Assembly (NCBI RefSeq): GCF_007595705.1
Contig: NZ_NISY01000002.1
Location: forward strand, 124,001 to 188,000
Direction: 5' to 3'
Source: Streptomyces sp. SAJ15
Lineage (GTDB): Bacteria; Actinomycetota; Actinomycetes; Streptomycetales; Streptomycetaceae
Length of the DNA: 64,000 bases
Shown here in pieces: positions 8,497 through 18,885 of the stretch (position 1 is its first letter; each line of letters starts with the position of its first letter). A model generated the notes under the pieces. That model was not told the DNA's origin. It saw only the letters and a list, made by a program, of their open reading frames with translations, and searched no databases. The translations under genes were made by a program, and so were the position numbers.

Positions 8497-8582
8497 CCGC
8501 GGAGAACATCGTCGGTCTCGTCGTGGCGGTCGCCCTGCTGGGCTACCTGATCCTCGCGCTGGTCTTCCCGGAGAGGTTCTGA
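8493..8582 (+). CDS. kdpF: K+-transporting ATPase small subunit KdpF
   Basis: This is a 29-residue peptide from the GTG at 8493: [20 protein letters not shown] followed by ALVFPERF. It is a single membrane helix ending in the FPERF-type motif seen in KdpF. KdpF packs against KdpA and stabilises the complex in the membrane. It is coupled to the upstream 27-aa frame by a GTGA overlap and lies 8 bp before kdpA. Confidence 0.88.
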   Translation: MTAENIVGLVVAVALLGYLILALVFPERF

Positions 8583-8590
8583 GCACCACG

Positions 8591-10276
8591 ATGAGTTCCG
8601 AACTCGCCGGCGTTCTCCAGTTGGTCGCGCTCATCGGAGCGCTCGCCCTGGTCTACCGCCCCCTCGGCGACTACATGGCCGCCGTCTACAGCTCCCGCGA
8701 GCACCTGCGCGTCGAGAAGCTGATCTACCGCTGCGTCGGCGCCGACCCCAACACCGAGATGCGCTGGCCCGCCTATCTGCGCGGCGTGCTCGCCTTCTCC
8801 GCGGTCGGTGTGCTCTTCCTGTACGCGCTCCAGCGCCTCCAGGACCACCTGCCGCTCTCCCTCGGCTTCACCGCGATCAGCCCCGACCAGGCGTTCAACA
8901 CCGCCGCCTCGTTCGTCGCCAACACCAACTGGCAGTCGTACTCGGGCGAGCAGGCCATGGGCCACCTCGTCCAGACCGGCGGCCTGGCGGTGCAGAACTT
9001 CGTCTCCGCCGCGGTCGGCATGGCCGTGGCCATCGCCCTGGTCCGGGGCTTCGTCCGGGCCCGCACCGGCGAGCTGGGCAACTTCTGGGCCGACCTGGTC
9101 CGCGGCGTCGTCCGCATTCTGCTGCCGCTGTCGATCATCGGCGCGGTGGTGCTGGTGGCCTGTGGCGCCATCCAGAACCTCTCCGGCATCCACGAGGTCG
9201 GCCAGTTCGGCGGCGGCAGCCAGCAGTGGAACGGCGGCGCGGTGGCCTCGCAGGAGGTCATCAAGGAGCTCGGCACCAACGGCGGCGGCTACTTCAACGC
9301 CAACTCCGCCCACCCCTTCGAGAACCCCAACCCGTTCACCAACCTCTTCGAGATCTTCCTGATCCTCGTCATCCCGTTCTCGCTGACCCGGACCTTCGGC
9401 AAGCTCGTCGGCAACGTCAGGCAGGGCTACGCGACCCTGGCCACCATGGCGATCATCTGGGTGGGCTTCACCGCCCTGATGATGTGGACCGAGTTCCACC
9501 ACGGCGGCGCCGCGCTCCAGGAGGCGGGCGGCGCCATGGAGGGCAAGGAACAGCGGTTCGGCGTAGGCGCCTCGGCGATCTTCGCGACCAGCACCACCCT
9601 CACCTCGACCGGTGCGGTGGACTCCTTCCACTCCTCGTTCACCGGCCTCGGCGGCGGCCTCACGATGCTGGGCATGATGCTCGGCGAGATCGCGCCCGGC
9701 GGCGTCGGCTCCGGCCTCTACGGCATGCTGGTCATGGCGATCATCGCGGTGTTCATCGCGGGCCTGATGGTCGGCCGCACTCCGGAGTACCTGGGCAAGA
9801 AGATCGGCTCGCGCGAGATCAAGCTCGCCGCCTGCTACATCCTGATCACCCCGACGCTGGTGCTCGGCTTCACCGCGCTCTCCATGGCGCTGTCCGGCCC
9901 GCCGGAGTCCATCCTCAACGGCGCCGACTCCTCGGTGAACGGCAGCGGGGCGCACGGCTTCTCCGAGGTCCTCTACGCCTTCACCTCCGGCGCCAACAAC
10001 AACGGCTCCGCCTTCGCCGGCCTCAACGCCAACACCGACTGGTACAACACCACGATCGGCCTGGCCATGCTCCTCGGCCGCTTCCTCCCGATGGTGTTCG
10101 TGCTGGCCCTGGCGGGCTCGCTGGCCGAGCAGAAGCCGGTCCCGGAGACCGCCGGCACCCTGCGCACCGAGAAGCCGCTCTTCGCGGGGCTGCTGGTCGG
10201 CGCGATCCTGATCATCACCGGCCTGACGTACTTCCCGGCGCTCGCCCTCGGCCCGATGGCGGAGGGACTCGCATGA
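8591..10276 (+). CDS. kdpA: K+-transporting ATPase subunit KdpA
   Basis: This 561-residue polytopic protein is the K+-selective channel-like subunit of the high-affinity KdpFABC pump. It belongs to the superfamily of K+ transporters with four pore-loop repeats. The signature loops are visible: [39 protein letters not shown] and [15 protein letters not shown]. Length is typical (about 555-560). The ATG at 8591 is 8 bp after kdpF, and the stop overlaps the kdpB start as ATGA. Confidence 0.97.
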   Translation: MSSELAGVLQLVALIGALALVYRPLGDYMAAVYSSREHLRVEKLIYRCVGADPNTEMRWPAYLRGVLAFSAVGVLFLYALQRLQDHLPLSLGFTAISPDQAFNTAASFVANTNWQSYSGEQAMGHLVQTGGLAVQNFVSAAVGMAVAIALVRGFVRARTGELGNFWADLVRGVVRILLPLSIIGAVVLVACGAIQNLSGIHEVGQFGGGSQQWNGGAVASQEVIKELGTNGGGYFNANSAHPFENPNPFTNLFEIFLILVIPFSLTRTFGKLVGNVRQGYATLATMAIIWVGFTALMMWTEFHHGGAALQEAGGAMEGKEQRFGVGASAIFATSTTLTSTGAVDSFHSSFTGLGGGLTMLGMMLGEIAPGGVGSGLYGMLVMAIIAVFIAGLMVGRTPEYLGKKIGSREIKLAACYILITPTLVLGFTALSMALSGPPESILNGADSSVNGSGAHGFSEVLYAFTSGANNNGSAFAGLNANTDWYNTTIGLAMLLGRFLPMVFVLALAGSLAEQKPVPETAGTLRTEKPLFAGLLVGAILIITGLTYFPALALGPMAEGLA

Positions 10277-12453
10277 GCGACCTGACCAAGGACGCGCCGC
10301 AGGCCACCACGTCTGTCGAGGACCCCATGTCCACTGCCACCTCCACGCGCCCGCCGAAGCAGGACTCCGCGCACCTCGCGCCACACGACGACCACGGCGC
10401 CGGCCGGGTCTCCGGCGGGCTGTTCGACCCCAAGCAGCTGGTCAAGTCGTTCCCCGACGCCTTCCGCAAGCTCGACCCGCGGGTGATGGCCAAGTCGCCC
10501 GTCATGTTCGTGGTCGAGATCGGCTCGGTGCTCACCACCGTGCTGGCCTGTCTGGACCCGGGAGACGGGTTCGGCTGGGCGATAGCGATATGGCTGTGGC
10601 TGACCGTCGTCTTCGCCAACCTGGCGGAGGCGGTGGCCGAGGGCCGCGGCAAGGCGCAGGCCGACACCCTGCGCAAGGCCAAGACCGACACCGTCGCGCG
10701 GCGGCTCGACGGCACCACCGAGGAGCAGGTGCCCGGCACCGAGCTGCGCGTCGGCGACCTGGTGGTCTGCGAGGCGGGCGACATCATCCCGGGCGACGGC
10801 GACGTCGTCGAGGGCGTGGCCTCCGTCGACGAGTCCGCGATCACCGGCGAGTCCGCGCCGGTCATCCGCGAGTCCGGCGGCGACCGCTCGGCCGTCACCG
10901 GTGGCACCAAGGTGCTCTCCGACCGCATCGTCATCAAGATCACGACCAAGCCGGGCGAGACCTTCATCGACCGGATGATCAACCTGGTCGAGGGCGCGGC
11001 GCGGCAGAAGACGCCGAACGAGATCGCGCTGAACATCCTGCTCGCCTCGCTCACCATCGTCTTCCTGCTGGCGGTCGTCACCCTCCAGCCGTTCGCGATC
11101 CACGCGGGCGCCGAGCAGACGATGATCGTGCTGACCGCGCTGTTGGTCTGCCTCATCCCGACCACCATCGGCGCGCTGCTCTCCGCGATCGGCATCGCCG
11201 GCATGGACCGGCTGGTGCAGCGCAACGTGCTGGCGATGTCCGGGCGGGCCGTCGAGGCCGCCGGCGACGTCTCCACGCTGCTGCTGGACAAGACCGGCAC
11301 CATCACCTACGGCAACCGCCAGGCCGCGGAGTTCGTGCCCGTCAAGGGCACCACCGCCGCCGAGGTGGCGGACGCCGCCCAGCTCTCCTCGCTCGCCGAC
11401 GAGACGCCCGAGGGCCGCTCGATCGTCGTGCTGGCCAAGGAGAGGTACGGGCTGCGTGAGCGGCACGAGGGCGAGCTCGTCGGCGCCGAGTGGGTGCCGT
11501 TCACCGCCCAGACCCGGATGTCGGGGGTCGACCTCGAAGAGGACGGCGTGGCCCGCAAGGTCCGCAAGGGCGCCACCGCCTCGATCCTCACCTGGGTCAA
11601 GGAACGCGGCGGCACCATAGCGGCCGACGCCGACCAGCTCGCCAGCCAGATCTCCGAGGCCGGCGGCACCCCGCTGCTCGTCGCGGAGGAGGACGAGCGC
11701 GGCGCCCGCGTCCTGGGCGTCATCTACCTCAAGGACGTTGTCAAGGACGGCATGCGGGAGCGGTTCGACGAGCTGCGCCGTATGGGCATCAAGACCGTCA
11801 TGATCACGGGTGACAACCCGCTGACCGCCAAGGCGATCGCGGACGAGGCGGGCGTGGACGACTTCCTCGCCGAGGCCACGCCCGAGGACAAGATGGCGCT
11901 GATCAAGCGGGAGCAGGCCGGCGGCAAGCTGGTCGCGATGACCGGCGACGGCACCAACGACGCCCCGGCGCTGGCCCAGGCGGACGTGGGTGTGGCCATG
12001 AACACCGGCACCTCGGCCGCCAAGGAGGCCGGGAACATGGTGGACCTGGACTCCAACCCGACCAAGCTCATCGAGATCGTGGAGATCGGCAAGCAGCTGC
12101 TCATCACCCGCGGCGCCCTGACCACCTTCTCCATCGCCAACGACGTCGCGAAGTACTTCGCCATCATCCCGGCGATGTTCGCGGGAGTGGCGGGCTACGA
12201 GGGCCTGGACACCCTCAACGTCATGCGACTGGACTCGGCCGAGTCGGCGATCCTGTCCGCGGTGATCTTCAACGCGCTGATCATCGTCGCGTTGGTGCCG
12301 CTCGCCCTCAAGGGCGTGCGCTACCGCCCGATGAGCGCGGACAGGATGCTCCGCCGCAACCTGGGCCTCTACGGCCTGGGCGGCCTCGTCGCCCCGTTCA
12401 TCGGCATCAAGCTCATCGACCTGCTCATCTCCCTCATCCCTGGCATCGGGTGA
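10273..12453 (+). CDS. kdpB: K+-transporting P-type ATPase subunit KdpB
   Basis: This is the P-type ATPase subunit that powers K+ uptake. Visible motifs are the actuator ITGES, the phosphorylation motif DKTGTIT with Asp339, the hinge [11 protein letters not shown], and several membrane helices. From the ATG at 10273 the protein is 726 residues, with an N-terminal extension of about 40 residues rich in Thr, Ser and His. An alternative ATG at 10327 ([13 protein letters not shown]) gives a length nearer the family norm. I kept the upstream start because it overlaps the kdpA stop (ATGA), the coupling used throughout this operon. The stop overlaps kdpC. Confidence 0.95.
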   Translation: MSDLTKDAPQATTSVEDPMSTATSTRPPKQDSAHLAPHDDHGAGRVSGGLFDPKQLVKSFPDAFRKLDPRVMAKSPVMFVVEIGSVLTTVLACLDPGDGFGWAIAIWLWLTVVFANLAEAVAEGRGKAQADTLRKAKTDTVARRLDGTTEEQVPGTELRVGDLVVCEAGDIIPGDGDVVEGVASVDESAITGESAPVIRESGGDRSAVTGGTKVLSDRIVIKITTKPGETFIDRMINLVEGAARQKTPNEIALNILLASLTIVFLLAVVTLQPFAIHAGAEQTMIVLTALLVCLIPTTIGALLSAIGIAGMDRLVQRNVLAMSGRAVEAAGDVSTLLLDKTGTITYGNRQAAEFVPVKGTTAAEVADAAQLSSLADETPEGRSIVVLAKERYGLRERHEGELVGAEWVPFTAQTRMSGVDLEEDGVARKVRKGATASILTWVKERGGTIAADADQLASQISEAGGTPLLVAEEDERGARVLGVIYLKDVVKDGMRERFDELRRMGIKTVMITGDNPLTAKAIADEAGVDDFLAEATPEDKMALIKREQAGGKLVAMTGDGTNDAPALAQADVGVAMNTGTSAAKEAGNMVDLDSNPTKLIEIVEIGKQLLITRGALTTFSIANDVAKYFAIIPAMFAGVAGYEGLDTLNVMRLDSAESAILSAVIFNALIIVALVPLALKGVRYRPMSADRMLRRNLGLYGLGGLVAPFIGIKLIDLLISLIPGIG

Positions 12454-13106
12454 CGACCATGAACAACTCCGTACGCAGCACAGCCCGGCTGGTGGGCGCG
12501 GGGCTCCGCGCGCTGCTCGTGCTCACGATCGTCTGCGGCGTGATCTACCCGCTGGTCGTCACGGGCATCGCCCAGGCCGCCTTCCACGACAAGGCCAACG
12601 GCTCCGAGGTGACGTCGGACGGCAAGGTCGTCGGCTCCGAGCTGATCGGTCAGAGCTTCAACCTGGACGAGAAGGACAAGGACGGGAACCCGCTGCCGGA
12701 CCCCAAGTGGTTCCAGCCGCGGCCCTCGGCGGCGGGCACCAACGCCGTCAACACCCAGTACTCGATCGTCGTCTCCGGCGCCTCCAACCTGGCCGCCGAC
12801 AGCAAGGTGCTGCTCCAGTCGGTCAAGGACCGCCGCAAGCAGGTGGCCGAGTTCAACGGCGTGCCGCAGAGCGAGGTGCCGGTCGACGCGATCACCGCCT
12901 CCGCCTCCGGCATCGACCCGCACATCTCCCCGGACTACGCGGAGCTCCAGGTCAAGCGGGTCGCCAAGGAGAACGACCTGCCGGCGGGCACGGTCGAGAA
13001 GCTGGTCGAGGACCACACCGACGGGCGGATCCTCGGCTTCATGGGCGAGCCCCGGGTGAACGTCCTCCGGCTCAACGTGGCGCTGAAGGAGCTCCTCGAG
13101 AAGTGA
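12450..13106 (+). CDS. kdpC: K+-transporting ATPase subunit KdpC
   Basis: This 218-residue protein has a single N-terminal transmembrane helix (residues about 18-40). Its extracytoplasmic domain shows KdpC signatures: the FQPRPS-type motif ([10 protein letters not shown]), the [19 protein letters not shown] segment and a C-terminal [15 protein letters not shown]. KdpC assists K+/ATP coupling between KdpA and KdpB. The GTG at 12450 overlaps the kdpB stop; an internal ATG four codons later is possible. The operon ends with the strong hairpin at 13141-13187. Confidence 0.95.
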   Translation: MTTMNNSVRSTARLVGAGLRALLVLTIVCGVIYPLVVTGIAQAAFHDKANGSEVTSDGKVVGSELIGQSFNLDEKDKDGNPLPDPKWFQPRPSAAGTNAVNTQYSIVVSGASNLAADSKVLLQSVKDRRKQVAEFNGVPQSEVPVDAITASASGIDPHISPDYAELQVKRVAKENDLPAGTVEKLVEDHTDGRILGFMGEPRVNVLRLNVALKELLEK

Positions 13107-13140
13107 CCGGGCCGCTCGGCGGCACACCGAGCACCCGACC

Positions 13141-13187
13141 CCGAGGGCGGGGCGGCGCGTCCACGGACGCCGCCGCCCCGCCCTCGG
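13141..13187. terminator. Perfect 17-bp bidirectional terminator after kdpC
   Basis: Arms 13141-13157 (CCGAGGGCGGGGCGGCG) and 13171-13187 are exactly complementary around a 13-nt loop. It lies between kdpC and the convergent acetyltransferase gene and can serve both. Confidence 0.8.
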
Positions 13188-13277
13188 TCGTGTCGTGCGG
13201 AGCCCTTCCGCCCCACGCCCGGCCGTCCGCGGGTGCCGGGGACCGTCCGGCACGGCCCCGCGGCACTCCGTCGACGG

Positions 13278-13832
13278 TCACCAGACGTCGCCGTCCCGCC
13301 AGTCGCAGACCAGCTCGCCGTCCAGGGCGAGCGGGGCGGACAGCGGCAGCACATAGGTGGAGTCGTCGTCCTCCTCCGTGCGCTCCACGCCCTGGGGGGT
13401 GAGCGCCGAGGTCGGACCCTGCCAGCGCACCCAGCCCAGCGCCTCGTAGAAGGCGGCCGCGTCATCGGCCGCGGACAGCGCCGCCACCTCGTAGGCGCCG
13501 CGCAGCACCGGCTCCAGGGCCCGCATCACGGCCGCCCCGTACCCCTGGCGACGCAGCTCCTCGCGGACCGCGACCGCCTCCACATAGCCGGCGCGCAGCG
13601 CCCGCCCGCCGTGCACCAGCCGGCGCTGCACCACCGCGCCGTGCGCGGCCAGCACCCCGTCCCGCCACAGCAGGGCGTGCACACCGCCCAGGCCGTGGTC
13701 CCAGTCCTCGTCGTCGAAATCCCCCTCGAACGCCTCGTCCATCAGCGCGCGCACCGCGGCGAGCTCGGAGGCGTCCAGCTGCCAGGTGTGCGCGATCCGC
13801 ACCTGTTCGTCTAAGTCCCGTACGTCGGTCAT
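13278..13832 (-). CDS. AAC(2')-I-like aminoglycoside N-acetyltransferase family protein
   Basis: This 184-residue GNAT-fold protein resembles AAC(2')-I of mycobacteria and Providencia by recalled motifs: FDDEDWDHGLGGVHAL near the N-terminus, then GYVEAVAVREELRRQGYG (acetyl-CoA binding V-x-x-x-x-R-x-x-G-x-G). Downstream come LSAADDAAAFYEALGW and GPTSALTPQGVERTEEDDD. The family acetylates the 2'-amino group of aminoglycosides but often has housekeeping roles, so resistance cannot be claimed from sequence. The ATG at 13832 was chosen over an ATG three codons earlier (MAP). It sits on the opposite strand between kdpC and kdpD, interrupting the kdpFABC-kdpDE block. Confidence 0.8.
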   Translation of the reverse strand: MTDVRDLDEQVRIAHTWQLDASELAAVRALMDEAFEGDFDDEDWDHGLGGVHALLWRDGVLAAHGAVVQRRLVHGGRALRAGYVEAVAVREELRRQGYGAAVMRALEPVLRGAYEVAALSAADDAAAFYEALGWVRWQGPTSALTPQGVERTEEDDDSTYVLPLSAPLALDGELVCDWRDGDVW

Positions 13833-14055
13833 GGGCGCCATGCTGGCAGCGGTTCCGCGTCCGGGCGACGGAATATTCCGCGGATCGTGGCGGGAGGCGC
13901 GCCGGACAACGGGCGTCAGAACCGCGTCAATACCCGGCTCGGCGTCGCCCATCGCCCGGTTTGTCCCTCCTTGGAGTCGTACAGTCGAGCATGCGTGCGG
14001 CGAGAGCACGCCGAACAGCAGGGTGGCCGACCGGCCCGAGCACGAAGATGGGGCC

Positions 14056-16611
14056 ATGGCACGCGGAAAGCTACGGATCTATCTGGGTGCGGCGCCCGGC
14101 GTCGGCAAGACCTACGCCATGCTCTCCGAAGGGCATCGCCGGGTGGAGCGCGGCACCGACCTCGTCGTCGCCTTCGTCGAGCACCACGGGCGACCCCGCA
14201 CCGAGGTCATGCTGCACGGCCTGGAGGAGGTCCCGCGCCGCGAGATGGAGTACCGGGGGAGCACCTTCACCGAGATGGACGTGGACGCGGTGCTGCGCCG
14301 CCGCCCCGCCGTCGCCCTGGTCGACGAGCTCGCCCACACCAACGTCCCCGGCTCCCGCAACACCAAGCGCTGGCAGGACATCGAGGAACTGCTCCAGGCC
14401 GGCATCGACGTCGTCTCCACCGTCAACATCCAGCACCTGGAGTCGCTGGGCGACGTGGTGGAGTCGATAACGGGGGTGCGGCAGCGCGAGACCGTCCCCG
14501 ACGAGGTGGTCCGCCGCGCCGACCAGATCGAACTGGTCGACATGTCGCCCCACGCGCTGCGCCGCCGCATGGCGCACGGCAACATCTACAAGGTCGACAA
14601 GGTCGACGCGGCGCTGTCCAACTACTTCCGCCCCGGCAACCTCACCGCCCTGCGCGAGCTGGCGCTGCTGTGGACCGCCGACCGGGTGGACGAGTACCTC
14701 CAGCAGTACCGCTCCGAGCACCGCGTCTCCACCATCTGGAGCGCCCGCGAGCGCATCGTCGTCGGCCTCACCGGAGGACCCGAGGGCCGGACGCTGATCC
14801 GGCGCGCCGCCCGGATGGCCGCCAAGGGCGCCGGCGGCGAGATCCTCGCCGTCTACATCGCCCGCAGCGACGGGCTCACCTCCGCCTCCCCCAAGGAACT
14901 GGCCGTGCAGCGCACCCTGGTGGAGGACCTGGGCGGCACCTTCCACCACGTCATAGGGGAGGACGTGCCCGACGCGCTGCTGGAGTTCGCCCGCGGCGTC
15001 AACGCCACCCAGATCGTGCTGGGCTCCAGCCGTCGCAAGTCCTGGCAGTACGTCTTCGGCCCCGGCGTGGGCGCCACCGTGGCCCGCGACTCGGGCCCCG
15101 ACCTCGACGTGCACATCGTCACCCACGACGAGGTGGCCAAGGGCCGCGGGCTGCCGGTGGCGCGCGGCGCCCGGCTCGGCCGCTCCCGCATCCTGGCCGG
15201 CTGGCTGGTCGGCCTGGTGGGCCCGATACCGCTCACGCTGGCGCTGCGCCAGTTCGACCCCGGGCTCGGCCTCGCCAACGACATGCTGCTCTTCCTGTCG
15301 CTGACGGTGGCCGCCGCGCTGCTCGGCGGGCTGCTGCCGGCACTGGCCTCGGCCGCGTTCGGCTCGCTGCTGCTCAACTACTTCTTCACCCCGCCGCTGC
15401 ACACCTGGACCATCGCCGACCCCAAGAACATCGTGGCGATAGTGATCTTCTTCGGGGTGGCCGTGTCGGTGGCATCCGTGGTGGACCTGGCCGCGCGCCG
15501 CACCCACCAGGCCGCCCGGCTGCGCGCCGAGTCCGAGGTGCTGTCCTTCCTGGCCGGCAGCGTGCTGCGCGGCGAGACCAGCCTGGAGGCGCTGCTGGAG
15601 CGGGTGCGGGAGACCTTCGCCATGGACTCCGTGGCGCTGCTGGAGCGGGCCAGCGACGTCGACCCGTGGACCTGCGCCGGCGCCGTCGGCGCCACCGACG
15701 GCGCGCCGCCCCCGGTCCGACCCGAGGACGCGGACGTCGACATGCCGGTGGGCGAGAAAATGGCCCTGGCCCTCAGCGGCCGGGTGCTGCCCGCCGAGGA
15801 CCGCCGGGTGCTGGCGGCCTTCGCCGCCCAGGCCGTCGTCGTGCTAGACCGGCAGCGGCTGGTCGGCGAGGCCGAGAAGGCCCACGAGCTCGCCGAGGGC
15901 AACCGCATCCGCACCGCGCTGCTCGCCGCCGTCAGCCACGACCTGCGCACCCCGCTCGCCGGCATCAAGGCCGCGGTGACCTCGCTCCGCTCCGACGACG
16001 TGGCCTGGTCGGAGGAGGACGAGGCGGAGCTGCTGGCCGGCATCGAGGCGGGCGCCGACCGGCTGGACCACCTGGTCGGCAACCTGCTCGACATGTCCCG
16101 GCTGCAGACCGGCACCGTCACCCCGCTGATCCGGGAGATCGACCTGGACGAGGTGGTGCCGATGGCGCTGGTCGGCGTCCCCGACGACAGCGTCGTGCTG
16201 GACATCCCGGAGACCCTGCCGATGGTCGCGGTCGACCCCGGTCTGCTGGAGCGCAGCGTCGCCAACATCGTCGAGAACGCCGTCAAGTACAGCCCCGACG
16301 GCAAGCCCGTCCTGGTCTCCGCCAGCGCCCTGGGCGACCGGGTGGAGCTGCGCGTGGCCGACCGGGGGCCGGGCGTCCCGGACAGCGCCAAGGACCGCAT
16401 CTTCGAGCCCTTCCAGCGGTACGGTGACGCCCCGCGCGGCGCCGGCGTCGGCCTCGGGCTCGCCGTGGCCCGCGGCTTCGCCGAGACCATGGGCGGCCAG
16501 CTGGCCGCCGAGGACACCCCCGGCGGCGGCATGACCATGGTGCTGTCGCTGCGGGCGGCGCCGGGTCGCCCACCGGTCCGCCCCGACCTGCCGGCGCAGG
16601 CCACCTCATGA
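14056..16611 (+). CDS. kdpD: Sensor histidine kinase KdpD
   Basis: This 851-residue kinase senses K+ limitation or osmotic stress and phosphorylates KdpE. An N-terminal KdpD domain holds a Walker A site (GAAPGVGKTY, residues about 10-19) and ELAHTNVPGS. A UspA-like domain follows (residues about 235-360). Four clustered transmembrane helices (residues about 385-480) are followed by a GAF-like linker. The H-box contains His628 (VSHDLRTPLAG) and the HATPase domain has GVGLGLAVARG. The length is close to the E. coli protein (894 aa). It has its own upstream region, separate from kdpFABC, and is followed by kdpE after 37 bp. Confidence 0.96.
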   Translation: MARGKLRIYLGAAPGVGKTYAMLSEGHRRVERGTDLVVAFVEHHGRPRTEVMLHGLEEVPRREMEYRGSTFTEMDVDAVLRRRPAVALVDELAHTNVPGSRNTKRWQDIEELLQAGIDVVSTVNIQHLESLGDVVESITGVRQRETVPDEVVRRADQIELVDMSPHALRRRMAHGNIYKVDKVDAALSNYFRPGNLTALRELALLWTADRVDEYLQQYRSEHRVSTIWSARERIVVGLTGGPEGRTLIRRAARMAAKGAGGEILAVYIARSDGLTSASPKELAVQRTLVEDLGGTFHHVIGEDVPDALLEFARGVNATQIVLGSSRRKSWQYVFGPGVGATVARDSGPDLDVHIVTHDEVAKGRGLPVARGARLGRSRILAGWLVGLVGPIPLTLALRQFDPGLGLANDMLLFLSLTVAAALLGGLLPALASAAFGSLLLNYFFTPPLHTWTIADPKNIVAIVIFFGVAVSVASVVDLAARRTHQAARLRAESEVLSFLAGSVLRGETSLEALLERVRETFAMDSVALLERASDVDPWTCAGAVGATDGAPPPVRPEDADVDMPVGEKMALALSGRVLPAEDRRVLAAFAAQAVVVLDRQRLVGEAEKAHELAEGNRIRTALLAAVSHDLRTPLAGIKAAVTSLRSDDVAWSEEDEAELLAGIEAGADRLDHLVGNLLDMSRLQTGTVTPLIREIDLDEVVPMALVGVPDDSVVLDIPETLPMVAVDPGLLERSVANIVENAVKYSPDGKPVLVSASALGDRVELRVADRGPGVPDSAKDRIFEPFQRYGDAPRGAGVGLGLAVARGFAETMGGQLAAEDTPGGGMTMVLSLRAAPGRPPVRPDLPAQATS

Positions 16612-16648
16612 CCCGCTCACAACAGAAGAACAGAAAGGCAGGCCCCGA

Positions 16649-17332
16649 ATGAACCGGGTGCTCGTGGTGGACGACGAGCCGCAGATCGTGCGCGCCCTCG
16701 TGATCAACCTCAAGGCACGCAAGTACGAGGTCGACGCCGCCCCCGACGGAGCCACCGCCCTCCAGCTCGCCGCCGCCCGCCACCCGGACGTCGTCGTGCT
16801 CGACCTGGGCCTGCCGGACATGGACGGCGTCGAGGTGATCAAGGGGCTACGCGGCTGGACCCGGGTGCCGATCCTGGTCCTCTCCGCCCGGCAGACCTCC
16901 GACGAGAAGGTGGAGGCGCTCGACGCCGGCGCCGACGACTACGTCACCAAGCCGTTCGGCATGGACGAGCTGCTGGCCCGACTGCGGGCGGCGGTGCGCC
17001 GCGCCGAGCCCAGCGGCCACAGCGAGGACGCCGTCGTGGTGACGACGGACGCGTTCAGCGTCGACCTCGCCGCCAAGAAGGTCGACCGCGGCGGCCGCGA
17101 CGTCCGGCTCACCCCGACCGAGTGGCACCTGCTGGAGGTCCTGGTCCGCAACGCCGGCCGACTGGTCAGCCAGAAGCAGCTCCTCCAGGAGGTCTGGGGC
17201 CCCTCCTACGGCACCGAGACCAACTACCTGCGCGTCTACATGGCCCAGCTGCGCCGCAAGCTGGAGGCGGACCCCTCGCACCCGCGGCACTTCATCACCG
17301 AGCCGGGGATGGGCTACCGCTTCGAGGGGTGA
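16649..17332 (+). CDS. kdpE: Response regulator KdpE
   Basis: This is a 227-residue OmpR/PhoB-type regulator with phospho-acceptor Asp52 (VVVLDLGLPDMDG), conserved Lys in YVTKPFGMDELLAR, and a winged helix with TPTEWHLLEVLVRNAG and EPGMGYRFEG. It is the partner of KdpD and the expected activator of kdpFABC under low K+. The ATG at 16649 follows a weak AAAGGCAGG site. The position directly after kdpD is standard. Confidence 0.96.
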   Translation: MNRVLVVDDEPQIVRALVINLKARKYEVDAAPDGATALQLAAARHPDVVVLDLGLPDMDGVEVIKGLRGWTRVPILVLSARQTSDEKVEALDAGADDYVTKPFGMDELLARLRAAVRRAEPSGHSEDAVVVTTDAFSVDLAAKKVDRGGRDVRLTPTEWHLLEVLVRNAGRLVSQKQLLQEVWGPSYGTETNYLRVYMAQLRRKLEADPSHPRHFITEPGMGYRFEG

Positions 17333-17465
17333 GTCTCCGGTCCCCGGGCTGGAGGCCGGGGGCCGAACCCCGGCCGGCGCGGCGCCCGGGGGCCCAGGAG
17401 CAGGGGCTCAGCCGGGGTCCGCGAGGTCCGTGGGCGTCGCCGCGGCGCACCGGTACGCTGGCCGT

Positions 17466-17864
17466 ATGAGTGCCGTACCCCGACCCGACAAGCCCGCCGG
17501 CCGCTTTCGGCGCATGCTCGACCGGCTGTCGAGCTCTCAGGAGGAGCTCCACTCCGCGGAGCTGGAGCAGGACGCGGAGGCGACGGGCTGCACCAAGATC
17601 GGCGAATGCGGCGACCGGCAGATCGTCAAGGTGACCGGTACACTCCGCACGGTCACCCTGCGGCCCCGGGCCGGCGTGCCCGCCCTGGAGGCGGAGCTGT
17701 ACGACGGCACCGCGGCCCTGGACGTGGTGTGGCTGGGCCGGCGCTCGATCATCGGGATAGAGCCGGGCCGCAAGATGATCGCCACCGGCCGGATCTCCAT
17801 GAGCCACGGACGGCGGGTGCTGTTCAACCCCAAGTACGAGCTCCGACCGCTCGGACAGGAGTAG
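17466..17864 (+). CDS. OB-fold nucleic acid-binding domain protein
   Basis: This 132-residue protein has an N-terminal helical part (RFRRMLDRLSSSQEELHSAE). An OB-fold-like domain follows: VKVTGTLRTVTLRPRAGVPA, LEAELYDGTAALDVVWLGR, then IEPGRKMIATGRISMSHGRR. These resemble the RecG/tRNA-anticodon type OB domain. It is conserved next to the DUF3159 gene in actinobacteria. Function is unknown; nucleic-acid binding is inferred from the fold. The next gene starts 3 bp after its stop. Confidence 0.82.
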   Translation: MSAVPRPDKPAGRFRRMLDRLSSSQEELHSAELEQDAEATGCTKIGECGDRQIVKVTGTLRTVTLRPRAGVPALEAELYDGTAALDVVWLGRRSIIGIEPGRKMIATGRISMSHGRRVLFNPKYELRPLGQE

Positions 17865-17867
17865 CCG

Positions 17868-18644
17868 GTGACGTCTCACGACACCTCGACCCCGGAGGAC
17901 CAGGGCGCCGCGGCCGCGCACGGCGCCGCCCAGAGCCGGGCGGCCGCCGACACCGCGCTGCTGGAGGCGTTCGGCGGGATCCGGGGCATGGTGGACACCA
18001 CCGTGCCCGGCCTGGTCTTCGTCCTGATCTACACGATCAAGCGCGACATCCACCTGGCGGCCATGGCGGCGCTCGGCCTCACCATGGTGCTCGCCGTGGC
18101 CCGGCTGGTGCGCAAGGAGACCCTGAAGCACGCGTTCAGCGGCGTCTTCGGGGTGGCCTTCGGCGCGATCTTCGCGATGATGTCCGGCGACGCCAAGAAC
18201 TTCTACCTGCCCGGCATGCTCTACACGCTGGGGCTGGCGATCGCGTACATCCTCTCGGCGATCTTCCGCTATCCGCTGATCGGCGTGCTGCTCGGCCCGA
18301 TGCTCAAGGAGAACCTCTCCTGGCGCACCCGCAACCCGGGCCGCTTCACCGCCTACACCAGGGCCACCTGGGCGTGGGGGCTGATCCTGCTCGCCAAGTC
18401 GGCCATCCTCTTCCCGCTGTACTGGTGGGGCGACGCCACCCAGCTGGGCTGGGTCAAGGTCTGCCTCGGCATCCCGCCGTTCCTGCTCTGCGTCTATCTG
18501 ACCTGGATCTTCCTGGCCAAGGCGCCGCCGCCGATCGATGTGATCGCGGAGATGGAGGCGGAAGAGCGGGCCGCCGCGGCCCGTGAGGGCGCCGCCGCGG
18601 CGGGGGAGAAGACGGAGCGGGACACGGCGCCGGAGCGCGCCTGA
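17868..18644 (+). CDS. DUF3159 family integral membrane protein
   Basis: This 258-residue protein has an Ala-rich cytoplasmic N-terminus (about 35 residues). About six membrane segments follow, with the family-typical LLEAFGGIRGMVDTTVPGLVF at the start of the domain and ENLSWRTRNPGRFTAYTRAT in the middle. The charged tail is Glu/Ala-rich. It starts at a GTG 3 bp after the OB-fold gene, so the two are co-transcribed. The role is unknown, although the gene next to it encodes K+ channel subunits. Confidence 0.85.
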   Translation: MTSHDTSTPEDQGAAAAHGAAQSRAAADTALLEAFGGIRGMVDTTVPGLVFVLIYTIKRDIHLAAMAALGLTMVLAVARLVRKETLKHAFSGVFGVAFGAIFAMMSGDAKNFYLPGMLYTLGLAIAYILSAIFRYPLIGVLLGPMLKENLSWRTRNPGRFTAYTRATWAWGLILLAKSAILFPLYWWGDATQLGWVKVCLGIPPFLLCVYLTWIFLAKAPPPIDVIAEMEAEERAAAAREGAAAAGEKTERDTAPERA

Positions 18645-18822
18645 GCGCTGCGCGTGCTCTTCCCCACCGTGAGCCGCTCTGGGCCCGCGCGGGCCCGCTC
18701 CCGGCATCCCGAGCGCGGTGGCCGAGCCTTGGGGCGGATTGCGGTCGGTTCGGCACCGCCGGTCTGCGCCGTTGGGCTTCCCGCCGTCGCGGCGGGATGA
18801 TGTCCCGTACCCGCGTCGTGGA

Positions 18823-18866
18823 AAGGGCCGGGCCCGGAACCCCCAGGGGTCCCGGGCCCGGCCCTT
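18823..18866. terminator. Bidirectional terminator between DUF3159 and trkA genes
   Basis: A perfect 15-bp stem (AAGGGCCGGGCCCGG with its complement at 18852-18866) encloses a loop that can itself pair (CCCC-AG-GGGG). It lies between two convergent genes. Confidence 0.75.
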
Positions 18867-18885
18867 CGCGTAGCGGCCCGGCCCG

